Notes: a model not told the origin generated them from the sequence alone. A DNA stretch of 64,000 nucleotides from Pholiota molesta (GCA_014925825.1 JACGCK010000006.1:620001-684000); one strand, 5' to 3'; positions 53,085 to 63,420 are shown, counted from the stretch's first letter. Translations and numbers: made by a program.

Positions 53085-56000
53085 CTAAGGATAAATGCCC
53101 ATCTGCTCCCTGCAGAATTGGACTTTGGTAGCTGGTAGAGCCTTGGTGAGAATGTCTGCAACTTGCTCAGCAGTAGGGATATAGGAAGGATGGATGATCT
53201 TGTCATTAACAGCATCTCGAAGCCAGTAGAAGCGCAGATCGAGGTGCTTCATGCGTCCATGGTGCTCAGGATTCTTGGAGACACTGATAGCGGATTGGTT
53301 GTCAATGTGGAGAGTGGAAGGCTGGTCAATGGTGTACCCAAATTCGCGCAGAATGTTGCGCATCCAAGCGATTTCCTTGCCTGCTTCAACAGCTGCAATG
53401 AACTCTGCTTCAGTAGTGGAGAGAGCGACAATTCCCTGCAGTTTGCTGCTCCAGCCAATTGCACCACCAGCCATGAGAGTCACATAACCACCTGTAGAGC
53501 GTCCGGTGTCTTTGCAATCGCCATGAGACGCGTCGCAGTAGGTGGTGAACATGTCCGGACCCAGCTTGCCAGAGTAGTGCAGCTTGTGCTCTAGCGTTCC
53601 CTTGAGATAGCGCAATAGGTGTTTGACTGCTGCCCAGTGTTTCGGACCTGGATTGCTGTTGAAACGCGCTAGGTAGGCGACGACTTGAGCAATGTCACTG
53701 CGGGTCATGGAGGCGAGATACTGGAGCGAACCGATGCAGCTGAGGTAGGGAACAGTGCGCATGAATTCGACGTCTTCTGGAGTGGATGCGCCCATTTCCT
53801 TCGTTAGAACGCAGCCAGGAATCATGGGAGTCGAAACAGGGCTGCAGTTGGTCATGTTGTAGCGCTCTAGGATGTCCAGGATGAATTGGCGTTGGTGGAG
53901 TGCGATTGTGCGCGATTTGCGGTCTCTGGTGATACCTACACCAAGCAGGAACTCCGTTGGTCCGAGATTGCGGCATTTGAAGTGTCCAGCTAGCTGCTCA
54001 ACCGCCCTGTCAATCGCAGCAGCGTCCTTGCAAGCGAAGGTGATATCATCAATGTAGATGGGGACGAAAATGCGAACATGGCCATCAGAATAGATGTAGA
54101 CAGACCGGTCTGCTTCAACTCGCTTGAAGCCCATTTGAGTGAGGGCAGTGTGCAGCTTGATGTTCCACTGTCTAGCTGACTGCTTGAGACCATAGAGCGA
54201 TTTCCGGAGCCTGCAGACCTTGTTGGGAGCGCCTTCATGGAATCCTTCAGGCTGTCTCATGTAGATGTATTCCTCAAGGTCTCCATTGGTGAAAGCGGCT
54301 GAAACATCGACAGAGCGCAATTCCAGGTCCTCCGCAGCAGCTATGGCAAACGTCATCCGTATCGTCGCAGGACGAGGTGTAGGGGCGTGGACTTCCTGAT
54401 AGTCGCGTCCGGGACGTTGCGAGCAGCCTTGGGCGACGATGCGAGCCTTGTAGCGTTCGATAGAGCCGTCAGAATGCGTCTTTATGCGAAAGACCCAGCT
54501 AGAGCCAATGGCCTTTTCACCTGGTGGGAGGTCCACAATTTCCCAAGTGCCATTTTGGATGAGGGTGTTGTACTCTGCGAGTGTGGCTTCTTTCCAACGT
54601 TCCGAATCATCGCTTTTCAGTGCCTGCTTGTAGTTATGTGGATCCGATGTCGAGGCAGCTCCAGCAAATTGGATTTCGTCCATGTCATTGTCTAGAGCAG
54701 GGCCAGCGTCGTTCTCGTTTGCAGGAGCAGCAGGAGCCGGAGTGACCTTCCACCATTCTCTAGGAGGCTTTGGGATGCGAGTAGAGCGTCGAGCTGGCTC
54801 AGCTGTGCCTCTAGGTGGATGCGGAGCGCGAGGAGCGTGAGCTGGTGCTGGAACGGGTGCAGGAGGTGGCGAAACGCGTTCTGGAGCATGTGGTGGAATG
54901 TCAGGAGCAAGCTGTTCGAGTTTGGGTGGAGCTGGCTCGTCTGGTGGCGGAATATCCGCTGGAACGTCGTTGGGTGCTAGGAGAGGCTGTGGTAATGCAT
55001 CTGGTTCGATTGGCGCGATTTCGGGCTCAGGAACGAAGTTGTCATCCCCCCCGGAATCCGGTACATCTGGGAAGGTCGCAGGAGTGCCAACAGGCGTCAG
55101 GTCGACTGGAGACGTGCGCTTGAGGCCTGGAAAGCTCCTTTCATCGAAGATAGCTCGTTCTGAGATGATAAACTTCCTAGTGACCGGATTGTAGAACTGC
55201 CAGCCCTTGTAGCCAGATGGATAGCCAACAAAGATGCACTTCTCCATGTGCGATTGGAGCGATTTGCGCTGATCTCGCTGAATATAGACGTAGGCAGTGC
55301 ACCCAAAGACTCGGAAATGGCTAATGTCCGGTTTCTTGTTGAACCAAGCAGTGTAGGGTGTTGTGCCAGGCAGAGGCGACGTAGGGAGGCGATTCCAGAC
55401 ATGGACATAGGCAGCGACCGCATAGGCCCAGAACGAAGCAGGGAGGTTGGATTCGTTGAGCATGGCTGTAGCATGGTCAGAAATGGTGCGATTAGCACGC
55501 TCTGCGACTCCGTTCTGCTGGGGGCGATTCCTGGTGCTGTGGCGTCGTGTAATACCGCACTGATCAGTGAATTTGAGGAAAGCGTTGGACATGTACTCTC
55601 CACCCTTGTCATCCTGCAGAGCCTTGATTTTCGCATTGACCTGGTTCTCTGCATAGGCCTTGAACGTCTTAAGCGCATCAAATGCGTCGCTTTTGCGTTT
55701 TAGGAAGTGTACAGCATGCAGCTTGGTGCGGTCATCCAGGAAAGTAATCCAATAGCGATATCCTTCCGGACTGGGGACAGGAAGCGGTCCATGGAGGTCA
55801 GAGTGGATGAGTTCAAGTGGTGCAAGGGATTGTCTAGTTGAGCTAGGAAAGGGTGCAGAGGTCATTTTGCCTGCCAGACATGCCTCACAAATCGGGTCGG
55901 GTTCATCTTTCGACGAGACGACAAGACCAGTGACGAGATCACCCTGTATCAATTTCCTGATTGTAGCATGGCTGTGGTGCGCGCAACAGGACAATGCAGC

Positions 56001-56645
56001 AAGGGCAGAGGAGACGTTGGGAGTGACAGAGGCGCGATGGCGACGTTGGGACTCCTCTGTAACAAAGGCCTGATGGATGGTGGACTTCTCCAACTTGTCC
56101 ATCAGCAGGAGAGACGAAGCAAACGCACTGAACTCGTCTGGAAGCGCCCTGATGAGTGTCATGCTGGCCAGCTCATCATCTAGACTGGAGAGGGTGAAGT
56201 CCTTAGGCCGAAGGTCCTGAATGTGGTTGATAGCAGTGTCCACCCTGTTCATAAGCGACTGCAGCGTCTCGTCTTCCTGCTTCCTGATCGAAAAGAGGTC
56301 GTCATAGGCATTGAAGCGTGCACCAGGACGTTTCTGAAGGTGTACTGCAGCCAGGGCAGCCCACATCTTCACTGGATCGTCCGAAATCGTCGCAAAGTGG
56401 ATCTTCTGGTTCTCATCCACTGCCAGATAGATGTAGCCAGCTGCCTTGTCCGATTTGAGGTACCAAGCGTCGAGTGCAGCCTCTTCTCCGTCCTTGGGAG
56501 GCGATGAGACCGTGGGGGCCTTGGATTGACCGGAAACGATGCGCCAAACGCCCTGGGAGCGTAGCCAAGCCTGCATTTCACCACACCAAGTTGGGTAGTT
56601 GGAGGCATTGAGTTTGGCAAAGGTGGGGAGAGAGGAAGAAGCCAT
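53085..56645 (-). CDS. Copia-B copy 5 (-) Gag-Pol, open but protease-less (1186 aa)
   Basis: Uninterrupted frame from the ATG at 56645 (MASSSLPTF); an upstream in-frame extension to 56726 is less likely because all copies share the internal Met. Gag about 1-220. The pre-integrase region follows directly (HHSHATIRKLIQGDL; CEACLAGKM), with no CCHC knuckle and no DTG/DSG protease. Integrase triad D283 (HSDLHG), D346 (QDDKGGEY), E382 (QQNGVAERAN). A Pro-rich linker (about 540-640) precedes RT with YIDDI (Asp about 866-867) and RNase H (YCDASHGDCKDTGRS; ALSTTEAEFIA). At about 1.2 kaa it is shorter than the usual 1.3-1.5 kaa, consistent with the missing protease. Its 3' half differs from copies 1, 2 and 4, which resemble each other. 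The leader upstream holds the Gypsy (-). Confidence 0.93.
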   Translation of the reverse strand: MASSSLPTFAKLNASNYPTWCGEMQAWLRSQGVWRIVSGQSKAPTVSSPPKDGEEAALDAWYLKSDKAAGYIYLAVDENQKIHFATISDDPVKMWAALAAVHLQKRPGARFNAYDDLFSIRKQEDETLQSLMNRVDTAINHIQDLRPKDFTLSSLDDELASMTLIRALPDEFSAFASSLLLMDKLEKSTIHQAFVTEESQRRHRASVTPNVSSALAALSCCAHHSHATIRKLIQGDLVTGLVVSSKDEPDPICEACLAGKMTSAPFPSSTRQSLAPLELIHSDLHGPLPVPSPEGYRYWITFLDDRTKLHAVHFLKRKSDAFDALKTFKAYAENQVNAKIKALQDDKGGEYMSNAFLKFTDQCGITRRHSTRNRPQQNGVAERANRTISDHATAMLNESNLPASFWAYAVAAYVHVWNRLPTSPLPGTTPYTAWFNKKPDISHFRVFGCTAYVYIQRDQRKSLQSHMEKCIFVGYPSGYKGWQFYNPVTRKFIISERAIFDERSFPGLKRTSPVDLTPVGTPATFPDVPDSGGDDNFVPEPEIAPIEPDALPQPLLAPNDVPADIPPPDEPAPPKLEQLAPDIPPHAPERVSPPPAPVPAPAHAPRAPHPPRGTAEPARRSTRIPKPPREWWKVTPAPAAPANENDAGPALDNDMDEIQFAGAASTSDPHNYKQALKSDDSERWKEATLAEYNTLIQNGTWEIVDLPPGEKAIGSSWVFRIKTHSDGSIERYKARIVAQGCSQRPGRDYQEVHAPTPRPATIRMTFAIAAAEDLELRSVDVSAAFTNGDLEEYIYMRQPEGFHEGAPNKVCRLRKSLYGLKQSARQWNIKLHTALTQMGFKRVEADRSVYIYSDGHVRIFVPIYIDDITFACKDAAAIDRAVEQLAGHFKCRNLGPTEFLLGVGITRDRKSRTIALHQRQFILDILERYNMTNCSPVSTPMIPGCVLTKEMGASTPEDVEFMRTVPYLSCIGSLQYLASMTRSDIAQVVAYLARFNSNPGPKHWAAVKHLLRYLKGTLEHKLHYSGKLGPDMFTTYCDASHGDCKDTGRSTGGYVTLMAGGAIGWSSKLQGIVALSTTEAEFIAAVEAGKEIAWMRNILREFGYTIDQPSTLHIDNQSAISVSKNPEHHGRMKHLDLRFYWLRDAVNDKIIHPSYIPTAEQVADILTKALPATKVQFCREQMGIYP

Positions 56646-56737
56646 GATAGAGCGAGATGGAAACGAGATGACGTGGCGGCGGTGAGAGAGGATGCGTGGG
56701 GGTGTGCGATGAACTTTCTGACGCAATGACGTGGCAG

Positions 56738-56742
56738 TAGGA
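56738..56742. repeat. Gypsy (-) target duplication
   Basis: TAGGA here and at 62698-62702, the complement of TCCTA around the plus copy: the same insertion site. Confidence 0.95.
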
Positions 56743-56850
56743 TGTTATGATCAAGTCCGTAGTTAGTCATGTGTTTTGTCTCACCTAGCTTACTTAGTCC
56801 GTACGTAGCTCATTTGTACGTCTCGTCGAAACAACGCGCATCCTTACTAC
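56743..56850 (+). repeat. Inverted LTR tail of the Gypsy (-) element
   Basis: Mirror of 44243-44350: LTR nucleotides 1-106 followed by AC, then the 3' LTR in the opposite orientation. Confirms that the odd tail is shared by both copies. Confidence 0.93.
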
Positions 56851-56993
56851 TGTTACGGTCAGGGACTTGGCGAGGACGTGAATAACGAGTAAGGATGCGC
56901 GTTGTTTCGATGAGACGTACAAATGAGCTACGTACGGACTAAGTAAGCTAGGTGAGACAAAACACATGACTAACTACGGACTTGATCATAACA
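56851..56993 (-). repeat. Gypsy (-) 3' LTR
   Basis: Mirror of 44100-44242; polypurine tract at 56994-57008. Confidence 0.96.
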
Positions 56994-57005
56994 TCATCTC
57001 CCTTT

Positions 57006-58946
57006 TTACGAGGGAGTGTAACGAGTGGGAGGTTTGGAAACACGACCAGAAAGTAAAGTAGTGGAAGTGGGAGGAACGTAATTAGAACGAAGATTTTGTG
57101 AAAATAAAGGGGGAGAAATAGGACGAATAGGATGAAATACAGAAGCAGAAGACACACCAAGATTACTATCTACGAGTGACCGTTCAGCAGAAAGTGACCG
57201 TTGGGGTAACAGAGACCGTGTGGGAACCGAGGGACTGGGGACGTTGTGGGGCAATGGAGCGGATGGGGCATGGACGGAGGACGGGGACGGCGGAGCAGGC
57301 ACGGGAGCGACGGACGACGGAGGCTGTGAGGGATCAGAAATATTAGTATCGAAGGGAAATTGTTGTTGAAGAATTAAAGGATGAGGCCGTGGTGCACGAG
57401 GGTGACGACGGTGGAATTTTTCTATAAGTTCATTAGAAGAAGAAGGAATGTCGGAGAGGGGAACCCAGGAGTTTTCGGCGTCGGGTAAGCTGAACCAATG
57501 TAGGAGGTATTCGTAACGATGGCTGGTTTTACGAGAGTCGAGGATGTTAGAAATGGATAAGGCGGGGTCGGAAATAGAGAAAGGCTCGGGATCGGAATGG
57601 GAATGGAATTCGGAGGGGTCATTATAGGGTTCGAGGAGAGAGGTGTGGAAGACGGGGTGGAGACGAGAGAGATAGGAGGGAAGACGAAGAAGATAGGATT
57701 GCTTGCCGACTTCTCGAACAATTGGATAAGGTCCAAGGCGGCGGTGATCAAGCTTGAGAGAGGGACGGGTGGTACGGATGTTACGACGTAGGAGCCAGAC
57801 TAGTTGGTCGGGTTGGTAGTGAGGGGAGGAGAGAGCATGTTCGTTGAAATATTTTTGTTGTTTTTCTTGCGAATACGTGAGTTCGGCATGAAGTTCTTGG
57901 TGAATGACATCTAGGCGTTCAGTGAGATCGGAGGCGGCTGGGACTGATACATTTTCGGAGAGTTTGGGAGAGAAAGTGGGATGGAAACCGTAGTTGGCGA
58001 AGAAAGGAGATTGTTTGGTGGAAGCGTTATCGCTGTTGTTGAATACAAACTCGGCGAGAGGAAGGTAGTCAACCCAGTCGTCTTGCTGGTAAGACGAGTA
58101 CGCGCGCAGATAGGTCTCAAGAGTCTGGTTGGTACGTTCCGTGAGACCATCTGAGCGCGGGTGAAAGGCTGTAGAAGTTCGTGACTCAATGTCGAGACGC
58201 TTTGTTAGTTCTTTCCAAAAATTCGAAACAAAGAGAGCACCACGGTTAGAAATAATAGAATCAGGAAGACCGTGGTAGCGAAAAATGCGGTCGATGAAGA
58301 TCCACGCAAGGTCGAAAGCAGTCATAGACTCGTTGCACGGAATGAAATGTGCGGCGCGAGTTAAACGATCACAAATGACAAAAATTGAATCATACCCATG
58401 GGACTTCGGAAGCTTGACGATGAAGTCCATTGATAGCGATTTCCAAGGACGGTTCGGAATGTCGAGAGGTTGGAGAAGGCCATAGGGTTTATGACGTGGT
58501 ATCTTGGTACGACAGCACGTATCGCACGCCGAGACGTAATGACGCACGTAGGTGTAGATCCCAGGCCAGGAGTAGTCACGAAGGACTCTCTGTACCGTGT
58601 TGGTCCGGCCGGGATGACCACCAAGAACGCAGTCATGACGCGAGAACAAAATCTCGGCACGTAGAGACTTGGGAACGTAGACACGGCCCTTGTGAAAGAC
58701 CATATCGTCCTGGAAGGTAAAGTCAGAATCGCCTCTGAGAACCGCCTCACGCCACTCGGTATCTTCACGAAACGCGGTTTTAAAATGTTCGAGAAGTTCC
58801 GAATTGTCAATGGCAAGAGTGGTGAGAGCGTTGACAGGAGGAGAAAAAGAAATGGCATTGATCGCCGCAATATAATCTGTAGCATCAGCGGGAAAAATAC
58901 GTTCGGTGTGAATAGGAGAAATTAATGCTTTCTTTTGGTACTCCAA
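57006..58946 (-). CDS. Gypsy (-) integrase-chromodomain frame, open (646 codons)
   Basis: The same region as 42148-44087 but without the 1-bp deletion, so the zinc region (HDCVLGGHPG, CDTCCRTK), catalytic core (DFIVKLPKS; the plus copy's ISDRGALF reads ISNRGALF here, losing the second catalytic Asp; GLTERTNQTLE) and chromodomain-like tail YEYLLHWFSLPDAENSW lie in one frame. The D-to-N change (SDRG to SNRG) would inactivate the integrase even though the frame is open. Confidence 0.9.
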   Translation of the reverse strand: MEYQKKALISPIHTERIFPADATDYIAAINAISFSPPVNALTTLAIDNSELLEHFKTAFREDTEWREAVLRGDSDFTFQDDMVFHKGRVYVPKSLRAEILFSRHDCVLGGHPGRTNTVQRVLRDYSWPGIYTYVRHYVSACDTCCRTKIPRHKPYGLLQPLDIPNRPWKSLSMDFIVKLPKSHGYDSIFVICDRLTRAAHFIPCNESMTAFDLAWIFIDRIFRYHGLPDSIISNRGALFVSNFWKELTKRLDIESRTSTAFHPRSDGLTERTNQTLETYLRAYSSYQQDDWVDYLPLAEFVFNNSDNASTKQSPFFANYGFHPTFSPKLSENVSVPAASDLTERLDVIHQELHAELTYSQEKQQKYFNEHALSSPHYQPDQLVWLLRRNIRTTRPSLKLDHRRLGPYPIVREVGKQSYLLRLPSYLSRLHPVFHTSLLEPYNDPSEFHSHSDPEPFSISDPALSISNILDSRKTSHRYEYLLHWFSLPDAENSWVPLSDIPSSSNELIEKFHRRHPRAPRPHPLILQQQFPFDTNISDPSQPPSSVAPVPAPPSPSSVHAPSAPLPHNVPSPSVPTRSLLPQRSLSAERSLVDSNLGVSSASVFHPIRPISPPLFSQNLRSNYVPPTSTTLLSGRVSKPPTRYTPS

Positions 58947-58950
58947 GACG

Positions 58951-58965
58951 TCATCTCCCTTTTTA
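58951..58965 (-). promoter_or_regulatory. Gypsy (-) central polypurine tract
   Basis: Reverse complement of TAAAAAGGGAGATGA, mirror of 42129-42143. Confidence 0.6.
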
Positions 58966-60207
58966 GGGAAATAGTCTGGACGTCGCGACGAAGCGTCAGC
59001 GACGTTCTTGGAACCAGGAGCCCAATCGAGTCAAAATCGAACTCGGAAAGAAACATAGACCACCGAGCTTGACGGCGATTAAGAACATGAGAAGACATAA
59101 AATACTCAAGATTTTTGTGGTCACAAATGACCGAGATGGGGTGTGAAGTTCCCATTAACCACGGTCGCATGTCACGGAAGGAATCCACGATAGCGAGAAG
59201 TTCCTTGTCATGAACTTCATAGTTAATTTCGGAAGGGGAGAACTTGCGAGAATGGTACGCGACGGGATGAAGTTGGCCATCATCGTCGGGTTGTTGAAGG
59301 ATGCCAGACAGAGCAAAATCAGATGCGTCTGTGGCGAGAGTAGCAGGTCTAGAGGGATCGAAGTGATAGAGAACGGGATAAGAAGTGAAAGCGCGCTTGA
59401 GCTTTTCAAACACGTCATGCGCAACATCAGAATAAGAGAAAGTCGCGTTTTTATGTGTGAGAGAATTTAATGGGAGGGCGATTGAAGCATAATGAGGAAT
59501 AAAACGACGATAAAAATTGGTAAAGCCCAAAAATGATTGAATATCGCGAGTGGCATGAGGAGCCGGCCACTCAGCAATGGTGGAAAGTTTCTTTGGGTTC
59601 ATCTTGATGCCGTCAGCACCGAGAAGATACCCGAGATACTCGACCTCTGTTTTATCGAACTCACATTTCTTTGTGTTAGCAAAGAGCTGCGCGTCGCGAA
59701 GACGGTCGAGGACGAGCTTGACTTGAGCGTCATGCTGTCTTGGGTGCGAGAAAAGATAAGAATATCGTCAAGGTAAACGACGCAGAACACGCCGACGTAG
59801 TCACGTAACGTGTCCTGAATGAAAGCTTGAAAGGTCGCAGGGGCATTGGTCAACCCAAATGGCATGATGAGGTACTCATAAAGACCTAGAGAGGTCCAGA
59901 AAGCAGTTTTCCACTCGTCGCCAGCGCGAATACGAATAAGATTAAAAGCATTCTTCAGGTCGAGGACCGTGAAGAGTTTGCATCCGCGAGTGCGGTCGAG
60001 AAGATCATCAATATGGGGGAGAGGATACCTGTTTTTCTTTGTGATGGCGTTGAGACCACGATAGTCCACGCAAAGACGGAGATCGCCCGTTTTACGTTTG
60101 GTGAAAAGGATGGGAGAGGCCGCTGAAGACGTCGAACGGCGGATGAACCCTTTCTTGACGTGTTCATCCACGTATTCGGAGAGCGCCTTTTGCTCATCCT
60201 GGGTGAG
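58966..60207 (-). pseudogene. Gypsy (-) reverse transcriptase/RNase H, frameshifted
   Basis: Mirror of 40885-42128. A 1-bp deletion near 59736 (just after ILIFSRTQD) splits RT from the following connection and RNase H (frame 59602 downward). Relative to the plus copy, one T fewer near 59035 changes the frame after LSEFDFD. RT blocks [14 protein letters not shown] and [11 protein letters not shown] are intact. Confidence 0.9.
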
Positions 60208-61379
60208 TCAATACATAGGACCAAAAGGAGGATCCTTCCCCTCCTCAATGTCGATAGCGCAATCATAAGGACGATGAGGAGGAAGGTTATCGACCTTAGT
60301 CGAGGAGAAAACGGTGTTGGCCCAAGCCATATATTTTCCAGGAACAAATGGAGAAGAATCTGTAGACGGAAGAGGGTCTTTGGATTCGGAAATGTCATCT
60401 GCGAGAGAAGAAGTCGCAGCGACGTAGGCGGGAGAATTTGTAGGCACAAAACGAAGAGCAGTAACAGGAGAATTTTTAGAATATTTAGCAAAGCGATGAG
60501 GATTCGAAATGGAGATATCAGGTTTACGAGAGGGCAAAGGATTCTCAAAAGAAGAGCGACCGAAGCCGGTCCACTTCGTGAGATACGAGAGATACGTAGG
60601 CGAAGGCGAAAGAGATATTTCGGAATCATGTTCGAAAGGAGACGTCGCAGGGGACGGCTTTGAACGTGGAGAACAAGAAGTCAAGGAACTGCGATGTAGA
60701 CCGAGGCCTAATCCGGCGGTGGTAATTGAACACTCGTGAAGAGTATTCCGAGGAGGTAGGCGATCAAGACCGGAGCCTCTCGCAGGAACGTAGACAGGTG
60801 AGCGTGAAAGCCCACAACATGAGAGAGTAAGATCTGGATTATTCCAGTCGATGTCTGGATTATGGCGTTTAAGCCAATCAAGACCCAGAATTATGGGAAA
60901 AGCCAATCAAGACCCAGAATTATGGGAAAAGCCACGGAAACAACACTCAAAGAGATATTCTCTGAATGTCGGTCCATGGAAAGTTGAGTCAAAACGTCTT
61001 GGGTTACAAGACCGGAAGCTATAGGACGATTGTCCACAGCGAGAATAGGAATCGGTACATCTTTTGATCGATGAGGAAGTGAATGTCGATTACAAAAGTC
61101 TTCCGAAATACAAGACGCGGAAGCGCCGCAGTCAATAAGAGCATAAGTAGAGATAGATTTTCGATTTGGGAAATTTAGAGTAATATTGATAAAGAAATGA
61201 TCAGGAGAAGTCGAATCACGAAGCGAGGCAAAAATATAAGAAGGAGACGGAATAGACGAGAAGGCAATCCACTGTCCATTATTGAGCTGGACGTGGTGGA
61301 TGGGCTCCGAAGGTGAGAGATGAGTCCCTACATCTGTATCCGGTAGCCCTGGGACTGGTGAAGATGGGCTACCGGTCAA
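60208..61379 (-). pseudogene. Gypsy (-) protease and linker
   Basis: Mirror of 39713-40884 with the same 29-bp tandem duplication (about 60876-60933) and the same in-frame TGA at 60208-60210. The retropepsin core ALIDCGASASCI is present. Confidence 0.87.
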
Positions 61380-62479
61380 GCTTTTCCTGAAGGAGAAGCT
61401 TTGGACTTTTGCGTATATTTACGCTTGGCAACGTCAGACATATTGGGACAGTCATGGACGGTGTGTTTGCCTTGACCGCAATAAAAACATAAACCTTCCT
61501 TGCGACGACGCTCGCGTTCGCTCGGAGTGATAGGTCCACGCTTAATCGCGTCAACCTCCATTGGGACAACATCGTTGTTTGACGACGAAGCCGCAGGAGC
61601 GTTGGTGGAAGGACGAGAATTGTTAGGAAGCTGAGGGAAATAAGGCTTAGGGGCCTTAGAAGATCCATTCTGGCGTTCAAGGTTGCGACGATGAAGCTTG
61701 TTGTCAATATTAATGACAAGCTTAACATAATCATCGAGTTCCGAAGGAACATCGGTGAGTAAAGCAACAGCCAGAGCGTCCTTGACATTGTCCTTGAGAC
61801 CGTCATAAAACATCTGAATCGCCGTTTGATCCGTCAGATCAAGTTCCCAAGAGAGCTCGCGGAAACGCGACGCATAATTAGACGCCGATCCCGGAGCCTG
61901 CTTGAGTTTGCGAAGCTTAGCTAAAGCAGTCGCATAGCGATCCGAATCTTTGAAATGTTTTTTGAATGAAGTGAGGAATAAATCATAATTTTCCATGAGC
62001 TCAGGGTGGTTCTTCTCAATGGAAGTATACCACGCACTCGGGGATCCATCCTTAAGATAGAACCCGAAGTACAAACATTTGTCTTTGCTTGTAACGAGAG
62101 CACGGCGTTGGAGAAACAAAGAATTTGAAATTTCACGCACAAAGGGATCAACCTGCTGAGCCGTTCCATCGAACATGCGAGGCTCGCGGACACGGGGAGC
62201 ACCGCCAGAAGGCGCGGCGGGCGCAACGGGTGCCGGCGCCGCGGGCGCTTGATGCAAATTGAGCCGTTCGACAATTGCGGATAGCGCGGCGCGATTGCCG
62301 GTAGTTTCGTCAGCCTGGCGGGTGACGAACGCTTCGAAGTTGTGACCAAGGCCGTAGATGGCGTGCCAGAGCGTCCTACGCTCTTCAGCTTCAGTGGGCG
62401 AAGGAGAAGAGGATTGGGGAGCAGGAATGCCCTGAGACACATCAGGCATTTGGGCCTCGGTGTCACCATGCATTGACAT
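61376..62479 (-). CDS. Gypsy (-) Gag (367 aa)
   Basis: Intact; mirror of 38613-39716 with a few substitutions (for example IVERLNL for IVEWLNL, KHFKDSD for KHFEDSD). Zinc knuckle CFYCGQGKHTVHDC present. Confidence 0.93.
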   Translation of the reverse strand: MSMHGDTEAQMPDVSQGIPAPQSSSPSPTEAEERRTLWHAIYGLGHNFEAFVTRQADETTGNRAALSAIVERLNLHQAPAAPAPVAPAAPSGGAPRVREPRMFDGTAQQVDPFVREISNSLFLQRRALVTSKDKCLYFGFYLKDGSPSAWYTSIEKNHPELMENYDLFLTSFKKHFKDSDRYATALAKLRKLKQAPGSASNYASRFRELSWELDLTDQTAIQMFYDGLKDNVKDALAVALLTDVPSELDDYVKLVINIDNKLHRRNLERQNGSSKAPKPYFPQLPNNSRPSTNAPAASSSNNDVVPMEVDAIKRGPITPSERERRRKEGLCFYCGQGKHTVHDCPNMSDVAKRKYTQKSKASPSGKA

Positions 62480-62554
62480 TGTGCGAAAAGGGCGATAGAA
62501 GCGAGATAGACAAAAATAGACGAGATAAGCTTTTAGGTTGTGGTCGAAACAAAC

Positions 62555-62697
62555 TGTTACGGTCAGGGACTTGGCGAGGACGTGAATAACGAGTAAGGAT
62601 GCGCGTTGTTTCGACGAGACGTACAAATGAGCTACGTACGGACTAAGTAAGCTAGGTGAGACAAAACACATGACTAACTACGGACTTGATCATAACA
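62555..62697 (-). repeat. Gypsy (-) 5' LTR
   Basis: Mirror of 38395-38537; the self-complementary primer site is at 62543-62552. Confidence 0.96.
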
Positions 62698-62810
62698 TAG
62701 GAGCAACGGTGCGTCGAGTACGAGCAAAACGAGCGAGAGTGTGGAAATGGAAAGTTGAGACTGTTGTTGGAAAACGAGTTTAAAGCGCTGTGTGCGCGGG
62801 GCCCATAACC

Positions 62811-63004
62811 TGTGGAAGGTGGCGAGTTCGGGACGGTACGAGACACCTGCTGGGTGAGTTTCGCCGTCTAAGTGTATCAGACAGAGCGGCTATGAGAGCC
62901 TGGAGTCCGAAGTGAGTAACTGAGTATATTGAGGGAGAACAGAGCTAGCTACTTGCCTGGAGTCCGAAGTGAGTAACTAAGGACTCCAGACATCGTTCTA
63001 CAGC

Positions 63005-63042
<38 letters not shown>

Positions 63043-63218
63043 CCATTTATTGTCCATCAGGGCGCGCCCTATGTCAGACATCGGCTGCGGTGTACGCTAT
63101 CTATCTAGAGACTCGGTGTAATGTAAATCTACAAAATCAGATTCTACAGCTATATACATGTGCGTCATGTGATCACATGTGACCACATCAGCTGAGACTG
63201 AAACAGGCAACTCTAACA
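62811..63218 (-). repeat. Copia-B copy 5 (-), 5' LTR with retroposon insertion
   Basis: A 262-bp LTR interrupted by the insertion at 63008-63141. Primer site at 62798-62810 (minus). The outer flank (from 63219) is unlike the flank of copy 2. Confidence 0.94.
63008..63141 (-). mobile_element. SINE-like poly(A) retroposon (134 bp) with 12-bp TSD
   Basis: Target duplication TTCTACAGCTAT at 62996-63007 and 63142-63153. On the minus strand a body of about 104 bp containing a GGGCGCGCCC palindrome and ACAATAAATGG ends in a poly(A) of 30. Variable-length duplication and poly(A) indicate LINE-type target-primed insertion; too short to be more than a SINE or a 3' LINE end. It is absent from the mirror LTR at 38020-38281, so it arrived after the duplication. 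Confidence 0.85.
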
Positions 63219-63420
63219 GAAATGAGGGAAGCACCATTGAAGATAGGAACACTCATACACAGTGTGATGCAGCATTTGTAAGTCATTGAATCTCTTCAAT
63301 TTGGTTGAAAGTCTGAACACAAATTAGGGCCAAACTATGATCATGTCAATGGTTCTGAATCTTCGAAGCAGACAAGCCAACTACCATAATGTTATCAATG
63401 GGCTAGTTCTCTGGGATAAT
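63219..63420. other. No gene seen
   Basis: Flank between the Copia-B LTR and the next element; no recognisable feature. Confidence 0.4.

Noticed and set aside
63007..63037. Poly(T) run as a transcription terminator
   Set aside because: It is the poly(A) tail of a minus-strand retroposon with a 12-bp target duplication.
52773..63223. Independent insertion of the minus Copia[Gypsy] nest as a unit
   Set aside because: Flanking pentamers (CGAGT, GAAAT) do not match and the 3' LTR lacks a segment; duplication by recombination explains it better.
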